Source: MGBC163016 sp910588905 (GTDB lineage Bacteria > Actinomycetota > Coriobacteriia > Coriobacteriales > Eggerthellaceae). From it: DNA of 64,000 bases. How positions within the stretch are numbered: position 1 is the first letter of the stretch; each line of letters begins with the position of its first letter. The stretch is from NCBI GenBank assembly GCA_948616985.1, contig CAPGDO010000005.1, positions 79,847 through 143,846 on the forward strand. The letters run 5' to 3'. Made by a program: the position numbers and the translations under genes. The notes below the pieces were generated by a model, which searched no databases, was not told the DNA's origin, and was given only the letters and a program-made list of their open reading frames with translations. Positions 58,650 through 64,000 of the stretch are shown here, piece by piece.

Positions 58650-59720
58650 ATGAGCGAGCATGTAAACGCACTGAGCAGACGAACGTTCTTGACTGCTGGC
58701 TTGGCCACCGTGGCCGGTGCTGGCGTCCTCTCTGCTACCCCCCTGAAGGCCCTCGGCGTCACCGCTGCTGAGAAGCAGGCGGAGGCTGCTGCCACCCTTG
58801 ACCGCATCCAGGCGATGGAGGTCAAGCTGGATGAGGCTTCCAACAACTACTTCACCGCCTTGTCTGAGCAAGAGGCTGCCCAGGCTAAGATGGATGAGGC
58901 TCAAACCAAGATAGATGAAGCCAATAGCCAGATAGCCGATCTCCAGGATAAGCTCGGCACCCGGGCGCGCGGCATGTACCGTTCTGGCTCCTTCTCCTTC
59001 TTGGACGTGCTGCTCTCAGCCACCTCCTTCCAGGCTTTTACCACTAACTGGGACACCTTGAACCAGATGAACGAGAACGATTCGAAGATGGTGGAGGACA
59101 CGAAGGCCCTTCGCACGGAAGTGGAAGCCCAGAAGGCCGAATATGCCCAGCAGGAGGCCGTGGCAGCAGAGCAGGCGGAGACGGCTGCAGCCGTCAAGGC
59201 CGAGGCGCAGCAGTTGGTGAATGAGCTCCAGGCCACCTATGATGCCCTGTCAGCCGAAGCTGCTCGGCTCCTCGCTGAAGAGGAAGAGGCTCGCCGCCGT
59301 GCCGAAGAGGAGCGGGCTCGCCAAGAGGAAGCGGCTCGTCGCCGTCAGGAGCAGAATGTCGGTGGTGGCTATAACGCTGAGGTGGACAACTCCAAGGCGC
59401 AGACCGTCACCGGCAATGTGGTGGTGGATCGGGCTTACTCCCAGTATGGCAAGCCCTATGTGTGGGCCGCGGTGGGTCCCAATAGCTATGACTGCTCCGG
59501 TTTCGTCAGCTACTGCCTGACGGGGAGCAACACCCGTCTGGGCACCACCTATACCTTCTTGGGTTGGACGGCCGTGACCGATCCGCAGCCGGGGGATATC
59601 TGCGTGAACGCCCAGCACTGCGGCATCTATGTGGGCGGTGGCATGATGGTTCACGCTTCCGTTTCCCGTGGCGTCGTTGAGGCGCCCGTGTGGGGGAGCA
59701 TGGTCTACCGCCGTTACTGA
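58650..59720 (+). CDS. Coiled-coil NlpC/P60 peptidoglycan endopeptidase 3 (Tat signal)
   Basis: A 356-aa paralogue of the two genes before it, but its signal peptide is twin-arginine type: ALSRRTFLTAGLATVAGAGV, with the S-R-R-x-F-L consensus and a weakly hydrophobic core. The coiled coil (about 40-250) has FTTNWDTLNQMNENDSKMVE and an Arg/Glu-rich run (EEEEARRRAEEERARQEEAA). NlpC/P60: YDCSGFVSYCLTGS and HCGIYVGGGMMVHASVSRG. AGGAGG is 9 nt before ATG 58650. So two siblings use Sec, this one Tat; the tat genes are at 25 kb. Confidence 0.92.
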   Translation: MSEHVNALSRRTFLTAGLATVAGAGVLSATPLKALGVTAAEKQAEAAATLDRIQAMEVKLDEASNNYFTALSEQEAAQAKMDEAQTKIDEANSQIADLQDKLGTRARGMYRSGSFSFLDVLLSATSFQAFTTNWDTLNQMNENDSKMVEDTKALRTEVEAQKAEYAQQEAVAAEQAETAAAVKAEAQQLVNELQATYDALSAEAARLLAEEEEARRRAEEERARQEEAARRRQEQNVGGGYNAEVDNSKAQTVTGNVVVDRAYSQYGKPYVWAAVGPNSYDCSGFVSYCLTGSNTRLGTTYTFLGWTAVTDPQPGDICVNAQHCGIYVGGGMMVHASVSRGVVEAPVWGSMVYRRY

Positions 59721-59726
59721 CGCTAC

Positions 59727-59830
59727 GAAGCGCCCGTATACCCCATCTAGCTTGCTCCAAGCGCTTCATCCTCACGTACGAAGTACGCTCGGGCGCGCTT
59801 TCGCGGCTATCTGGGGCATTCGGGTGCTTC
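59727..59830 (+). repeat. Structured dispersed element, copy 2 (downstream of NlpC/P60 gene 3)
   Basis: The core at 59754-59806 repeats that at 50928-50972 with few changes (ACGTACGAAGTACG tip, AAGCGC/GCGCTT stem). The outer arms differ from copy 1 in sequence but still pair: CCCCATCTAGC with GCTATCTGGGG (near-complement) and GAAGCGCCCG (59727-59736) with CGGGTGCTTC (59821-59830, one G-U). It begins 6 bp after the stop codon. Confidence 0.65.
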
Positions 59831-59875
59831 TCGCTCCTTTGCCTGTTCCCTTTCGTCTCCCATAAGGTGCGTGTT

Positions 59876-59884
59876 TGCTATCAT
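59876..59884 (+). promoter_or_regulatory. murJ: Extended -10 of murJ
   Basis: TGCTATCAT, 27 bp before the murJ start, equals the -10 of NlpC/P60 gene 2. No -35 match is visible. Confidence 0.45.
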
Positions 59885-59911
59885 CTTCCCTAGCATTCAT
59901 GAGGAGGATGA

Positions 59912-61666
59912 TTGAGCAAGCTCGCGAAGAAGCTGGCCCGCGCCAAGCACACAGAAGAATATGTGCGCGCTCGCCAGGAACGGATGCTCCGCCTCCGGAC
60001 CCAAGACCCTTCCTCTGAGGCAGAGCCAGCCCTAGCTGTGGGCGATCCTGACCCTCAAGCTGCCGAAGATGAGCTTCCTCAGGTAGCCCGATCAGCGGGC
60101 ATCATCAGCATCTGCGTGGCCCTCTCGCGCATCACGGGGTTCATCCGCACCTGGTCCATGGCCTTCGCTTTAGGTGCCACGTTCCTCTCCAGCTCCTATC
60201 AGGTGGCGAACAACCTCCCTAATCAGCTCTATGAGCTGGTCATGGGCGGCATGTTGGTCACTGCGTTCCTACCCGTCTACATCTCAATCAAGAAGAAGGC
60301 AGGGAAGGAGGCGGGATCGGCCTATGCTTCCAACCTCTTCACCATCGTCATCCTCTTCTTGGGGGTGTGCACGGCCCTTTGCCTGGCGTTCCCTGAGGCT
60401 ATCGTCTACACCCAGTCCTTCATGACGGACCAGGCTGAGATGGGCACGGCAGTCCTCCTGTTCCAGTTCTTCGCCATCCAAACGGTGTTCTACGGCGCTT
60501 CCACCATCTTCTCGGGGCTCCTGAACGCCAATCGGGAATATCTCTGGTCCTCGGCGGCTCCCATCTTCAATAACCTGGTGGTGATCGTCACCTTCTTGGC
60601 CTATGCGGCCATCGCGCCCACCGATCCCACCTTGGCGCTCTACATCATCGCCTTGGGCAATCCCGCTGGGGTCCTCCTTCAGGTGCTGGTGCAGCTGCCC
60701 GCGCTCAGACGCTGTGGCATCCGCTTGCGGCCGCGCTTGAGCCTGCGGGATGCGGGCCTTCGGGAGACATTGCGCCTGGGGCTTCCGGCTCTTGCCATCA
60801 CCATCTGCACCTTCATCACCGTCTCTGTGATGAATGCCGCTTCCTACGCTTTCGCGGATAACGGCCCTTCGGTCATCGCCTATGCGCGACTGTGGTACAC
60901 GTTGCCCTACTCCTTCTTGGCCATCCCCATCACCACGGCTCTGTTCACCGAGCTCTCGGATATGTATGCCGAGGGGGACCTAGCAGGGGTCATGCGGGCC
61001 ATGGAATCAGGCACGTCTCAGATCCTGTTCCTGCTCATCCCCTTCGCCTTGTACCTGATCGTGTTCTCTGGCCCGCTGGTCACGCTCTACCATACCGGTG
61101 CTTTCGCTGAGGATAGGATCTCCCAGATAGCCGGATTCCTTGCGGCTCTGGCTCTGGCGTTGCCCTTCTATGGGGTGGTGGCCCATATGCAGAAGGTGTT
61201 CAGCAGCATTCGCCGTCTGGGCGTCTTCGCCCTGTTCAATGTGATCGCCTCGGCCGTTCAGGTGGTGCTCACCTTGGGGGCCGCCTATGGGTTCCAGCAA
61301 GGTCGAGCCATTCCCATCGAATCCATCGCCTGGGCTTCGGCGGCCTTCTATCTCGTCTGCGATGTCCTCTGCTTGATCTACCTGAAGACAGCCTTTGGCG
61401 GGTTCAAGCTTGCCCCCATCTTCAGAGCGGTGTTGTGGGGAGTGGTCCTGGGGACGGTGGGAGCTTTGGTGGGAGGGTGCGTGCTCATCGGCCTGCAGAT
61501 GCTCCTTGCTGCCTACGAGACCCAGATCTGGGCAGCGGCTATCTGTGTAGTGGTGGGGGGCTGCGCTTCCCTGGCGGTCACGTTCGGCATCGCCTTGGCA
61601 GCCAAGCGACCCGAAGCGGCTCTCCTCCGCACATTCGCGAACGGATTGAAAAGACGCCTGACTTGA
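59912..61666 (+). CDS. murJ: Lipid II flippase MurJ (MviN family)
   Basis: MurJ flips lipid II across the membrane for peptidoglycan assembly. The 584-aa protein has a soluble charged N-terminal part of about 65 residues (KLAKKLARAKHTEEYVRARQ), then about 14 membrane spans with family segments SICVALSRITGFIRTWSMAF, YQVANNLPNQLYELVMGGML, FYGASTIFSGLLNANREYLW, and LPYSFLAIPITTALFTELSD. The start is TTG at 59912 behind GAGGAGG; an ATG 4 bp earlier is in another frame. Cytosolic extensions are known in actinobacterial MurJ proteins. It lies between wall hydrolases and a D-Asp-ligase-like gene. Confidence 0.93.
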   Translation: MSKLAKKLARAKHTEEYVRARQERMLRLRTQDPSSEAEPALAVGDPDPQAAEDELPQVARSAGIISICVALSRITGFIRTWSMAFALGATFLSSSYQVANNLPNQLYELVMGGMLVTAFLPVYISIKKKAGKEAGSAYASNLFTIVILFLGVCTALCLAFPEAIVYTQSFMTDQAEMGTAVLLFQFFAIQTVFYGASTIFSGLLNANREYLWSSAAPIFNNLVVIVTFLAYAAIAPTDPTLALYIIALGNPAGVLLQVLVQLPALRRCGIRLRPRLSLRDAGLRETLRLGLPALAITICTFITVSVMNAASYAFADNGPSVIAYARLWYTLPYSFLAIPITTALFTELSDMYAEGDLAGVMRAMESGTSQILFLLIPFALYLIVFSGPLVTLYHTGAFAEDRISQIAGFLAALALALPFYGVVAHMQKVFSSIRRLGVFALFNVIASAVQVVLTLGAAYGFQQGRAIPIESIAWASAAFYLVCDVLCLIYLKTAFGGFKLAPIFRAVLWGVVLGTVGALVGGCVLIGLQMLLAAYETQIWAAAICVVVGGCASLAVTFGIALAAKRPEAALLRTFANGLKRRLT

Positions 61667-61739
61667 TGTACCGTTCCTGACCTTGCGCACGCTACGTTCT
61701 TGTTCGCTGATGAGAGAGCCGAAGGAGGAGCTAAGCCCT

Positions 61740-62990
61740 ATGAGCTTATCCGAAGACCAGAATCATTTCCTGCCCGTTATCCTGGGCTCTGATATCGCCA
61801 CCTATAGCTTGGCTCGTACCTTCCACGAGCAGTACGGCATCAAGTCAGTGGCGCTCAGCAAGGGAAAGTATCACCTCTGCGGAGACTCCAGCATCATCGA
61901 TTCCCTCTATGACGAGTCCATGGATGACCCTGAGGGCTTCGCTGAGCGCCTGTTGGCTGTTGCGGATCGCTTCCCGGGCACGCCGTTGATCCTGTTGGCC
62001 TGCGGGGATTGGTATGTGGACCTCATCATGGACAACCGGGAGGCGCTTGAGGAGCGGTTCATCATCCCGTACATCTCGAAGGAACTCCACGATAGCTTGG
62101 TGTTCAAGGATCAGTTCTATGCCACCTGTGAGCGTCTGGGCATCCCGTACCCGAAGACCCTCACCATCGATTGCGCTTGTCCTCCCGAGGACATCACCCA
62201 GCTGGAGATACCGTTCTCGTTCCCCATCATCGCCAAGGCCGCTTCCACGCCCGCCTATCACTATGTGGAGTTCGAGGGGAAGAAGAAGGTCTTCAAGTTC
62301 GATACCCGACAGGAATTCGATGAGATGTTCCGTCGTCTCATCGCCAGCGGCTACAAGGAGAAGCTCCTCGTCCAGGACTTCATCCCGGGGGACGACACCA
62401 ACATGCGCATCCTCACCTGCTACTGCGATCAGGACTCCCGCTTGCGGTTCGCCGCCTTCGGCCAAACGCTGATGGAGGATCCCACTGACAATGGCATCGG
62501 CAACCCCGTGGCCATCATCAATCGCGTGAACCCAGAGGTGGTCGCCCATGCTCAGCGCTTGTTGGAGGCCGTAGGCTATACGGGCTTCGCCAACTTCGAC
62601 GTCAAGTATGACTGCCGGGATGGCTCCTACCGGTTCTTCGAGATCAACCCGCGACTCGGACGGAGCAACTACTACGTTACCGCTGGCGGGAATAATACCG
62701 TGAAGTGGATCGTGGATGACCTGATCTGCCATAAGCCCTTCGAAGGCGTGAGGATCGCCAATGAGGACGGCTCCAAGGCTCTGTTCACCGTGGTGCCCAA
62801 GTCGTTGTTGCTGAGCGTTCTCTCTGATGACGAGCTGATCAGCGAGGTGAAGGAGCTCTATCGGCAAGGGCGGGCGGTGAACCCCATCGATTACAAGGTC
62901 GAGGAGCGCTTCATCCGCCGCATCTACCCCAGGATATTCCTGAGCAAGCAGGCGAAGAGCTTCAAGCCCTATCTAGAGCAGCGTTCGTGA
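61740..62990 (+). CDS. ATP-grasp carboxylate-amine ligase, D-aspartate ligase (Asl)-like
   Basis: A 416-aa ATP-grasp enzyme. From memory it resembles E. faecium Asl(fm), which adds D-aspartate to the Lys side chain of the peptidoglycan precursor. Segments: FLPVILGSDIATYSLARTFH, LLACGDWYVDLI, GIPYPKTLTIDC, VQDFIPGDDTNMRILTCY (about residue 210), EDPTDNGIGNPVAIIN, and YTGFANFDVKYDCRDGSYRF followed by FEINPRLGRSN with the metal Glu and Asn. GGAGGAG precedes ATG 61740. The convergent neighbour is an aspartate/glutamate racemase, the pairing expected for D-Asp supply. The substrate is inferred. Confidence 0.82.
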   Translation: MSLSEDQNHFLPVILGSDIATYSLARTFHEQYGIKSVALSKGKYHLCGDSSIIDSLYDESMDDPEGFAERLLAVADRFPGTPLILLACGDWYVDLIMDNREALEERFIIPYISKELHDSLVFKDQFYATCERLGIPYPKTLTIDCACPPEDITQLEIPFSFPIIAKAASTPAYHYVEFEGKKKVFKFDTRQEFDEMFRRLIASGYKEKLLVQDFIPGDDTNMRILTCYCDQDSRLRFAAFGQTLMEDPTDNGIGNPVAIINRVNPEVVAHAQRLLEAVGYTGFANFDVKYDCRDGSYRFFEINPRLGRSNYYVTAGGNNTVKWIVDDLICHKPFEGVRIANEDGSKALFTVVPKSLLLSVLSDDELISEVKELYRQGRAVNPIDYKVEERFIRRIYPRIFLSKQAKSFKPYLEQRS

Positions 62991-63686
62991 CGGTGCGCCG
63001 CAGGCGGCGACACAGCCCTCTGCCAATGAGCTCAAAGCGTCGATGACGCGGATGCCCTTCACGCTTTCCGGCAGGCCGATGACGGAAAGCTCCGTACAGC
63101 CGAGGATGGTGGTGTCACAGTCCTGGGCCTCTAGGTCAGCGAAGATGTCATCCAAAAGATCATCGGGTGCCGGGCGCCCTGCCTTGACATGGTCATAGAT
63201 GACAGCCATCACCTTCTCTTGGATAGCAGGGGAGGGGAGGACGGCGGTGATGCCCTCGGCGCGGAGGGCCTGCTCGTACAAGCCGAAGCGCACGGTCCCA
63301 TCTGTGGCTAGGATCCCAGTCCTTAAAGCACCCGTCCGCTTTGCAGTGGCGGCTGCCAGCTTCGGCATATCCAGTATCTGGGCATGATCCACGGCAGTGC
63401 GGATGTCATCCAAGAGCACGTGGGAGGTGCTGCAGGGGATGGCGATGACATCACAGCCGGAAGCCTCGAGCTGCCGAGCCTTCTCCTTGATGGGAGCAGT
63501 GAAGTCCTGAGCTCCCTCCTCCTTCAGCAAGAATGCAGTCCGGTCAGGGATGGATGGGTCGTTCAGGATGGTGATGTTGATGTGATCCTGGTCACGCTTC
63601 GCGTCCGTCCCTTTGATGACCCTCTCGAACAGAACGCAGGTGGCCTCGGGCCCCATGCCTCCTATGATCCCCAGATTCTTCTGCAC
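62973..63686 (-). CDS. Aspartate/glutamate racemase family protein
   Basis: A 237-aa two-cysteine, PLP-independent racemase. It starts NLGIIGGMGPEAT, with the catalytic Cys residues in IPCSTSH (about residue 83) and LGCTELSVIG (about 198). Aspartate racemases often have PCNTxH; here Asn is Ser. The start is GTG at 63686. The last 18 bp overlap the end of the convergent ATP-grasp gene. Likely product: D-aspartate for that ligase; D-glutamate is possible too. The opposite strands argue against a shared operon. Confidence 0.88.
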   Translation of the reverse strand: MQKNLGIIGGMGPEATCVLFERVIKGTDAKRDQDHINITILNDPSIPDRTAFLLKEEGAQDFTAPIKEKARQLEASGCDVIAIPCSTSHVLLDDIRTAVDHAQILDMPKLAAATAKRTGALRTGILATDGTVRFGLYEQALRAEGITAVLPSPAIQEKVMAVIYDHVKAGRPAPDDLLDDIFADLEAQDCDTTILGCTELSVIGLPESVKGIRVIDALSSLAEGCVAACGAPSRTLL

Positions 63687-63799
63687 AGCATCTCCATCCC
63701 TGTCTGATCCATAAAGGGGGATTCTATAGCAATGAGCAACCAGTTCACCGAGATATCCCGGCCTTTCATCCTAGGATACGCCCGGGGGCGTGTTTAGTG

Positions 63800-63828
63800 T
63801 TGACACTGCTTTTACCGTAACGTATCAT
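63800..63828 (+). promoter_or_regulatory. Upstream promoter of tRNA-Tyr (P1)
   Basis: TTGACA (63800-63805), exactly 17 bp, TATCAT (63823-63828): the closest sigma-70 consensus match seen in the window, as expected for a stable-RNA gene. Expected start about 63835. Confidence 0.7.
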
Positions 63829-63877
63829 TCCACTTCGCTTGCAATGAAGACGCATATGTCTGAAGCCAAGCCGCAAC

Positions 63878-63905
63878 TTGAAAATCTCACATGGATATCT
63901 ACCCT
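63878..63905 (+). promoter_or_regulatory. Second promoter of tRNA-Tyr (P2)
   Basis: TTGAAA (63878-63883), 16 bp, TACCCT (63900-63905). Expected start about 63912, at the base of the hairpin that precedes the tRNA. Confidence 0.45.
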
Positions 63906-63912
63906 TCCAGGG

Positions 63913-63936
63913 CAGCGAAGGTCCAAACCTTCGCTG
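63913..63936 (+). other. Leader hairpin upstream of tRNA-Tyr
   Basis: Perfect 10-bp stem CAGCGAAGGT / ACCTTCGCTG with a CCAA loop, ending 12 nt before the tRNA. There is no T-tract, so it is more likely a pre-tRNA leader structure than a terminator. Confidence 0.5.
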
Positions 63937-63948
63937 ATCATCAGGAAT

Positions 63949-64000
63949 GGGCGTGTGCCCGAGTGGTTAAAGGGGACGGGCTGTAAACCCGTTGGCTCTG
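63949..64000 (+). tRNA. tRNA-Tyr (GTA), 3' truncated by window end
   Basis: The visible 52 nt give acceptor 5' strand GGGCGTG, T8, D-arm GCCCGAGTGGTTAAAGGGG, and anticodon arm ACGGG-CTGTAAA-CCCGT with anticodon GTA. TGGCTCTG begins the long variable arm of a class II tRNA. The T arm and acceptor 3' strand lie outside the window, so acceptor pairing could not be checked. Confidence 0.92.

Overview
The window is a compact, moderately GC-rich bacterial chromosome segment, mostly housekeeping genes in short operons. No taxonomic marker was searched. The gene set suggests an anaerobic actinobacterium of the Coriobacteriia type: an MEP isoprenoid pathway, a menaquinone methyltransferase, a pyrophosphate-type phosphofructokinase, HypA/HypB, an LPXTG protein with VaFE-like repeats, several NlpC/P60 cell-wall proteins and many TTG/GTG starts. 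This is inference from gene content; 16S rRNA or marker-gene placement would settle it.

Layout. 1-0.9 kb: 3' part of an HtrA protease. 1-14.4 kb: the classical pyrH-frr-uppS-cdsA-dxr ... rseP-ispG-proS cluster, split between dxr and rseP by a 4.5-kb antisense gene for a giant sortase-anchored surface protein. 14.5-17 kb: phasin-like protein, rlmB, a YacP/Rae1-type NYN nuclease and an orphan OmpR-type regulator. 17.1-24.7 kb: coaX, fhs, the t6A genes tsaE and a fused tsaB-rimI-tsaD, then menG and a divergent amidohydrolase with an altered metal site. 24.8-29 kb: Tat translocase genes, hypA-hypB, nadE, galU.

29-32.1 kb is the only clearly accessory stretch. It holds long hairpins, a small family of dispersed palindromic repeats, a PIN toxin/antitoxin pair, a radical SAM gene and a divergent HxlR-type regulator with a candidate operator. 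Housekeeping resumes with rarA, a 37-aa acidic microprotein, nhaA, hpf, folC and a copper ATPase with an ArsR/SmtB-like operator. Then come glmU, prs, pth, a YigZ-family gene, the PPi-type phosphofructokinase, a RecJ-RecQ fusion, rel, an MBL hydrolase, phosphate transport (pit plus DUF47), an Rv3722c-like aminotransferase and putP.

56-64 kb is an envelope island: three tandem paralogous coiled-coil NlpC/P60 hydrolases (two Sec-type, the third Tat-type), murJ, and a D-aspartate-ligase-like ATP-grasp gene convergent with an aspartate/glutamate racemase. Together they suggest peptidoglycan precursor export, a D-aspartate cross-bridge and wall remodelling. A partial tRNA-Tyr with tandem promoters closes the window.

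The most unusual items are the RecJ-RecQ and TsaB-RimI-TsaD fusions, a site-2 protease carrying a winged-helix-like insert instead of a PDZ domain, a structured element found downstream of two unrelated genes with a shared core and rewritten but still complementary outer arms, and two genes with apparently leaderless promoters.
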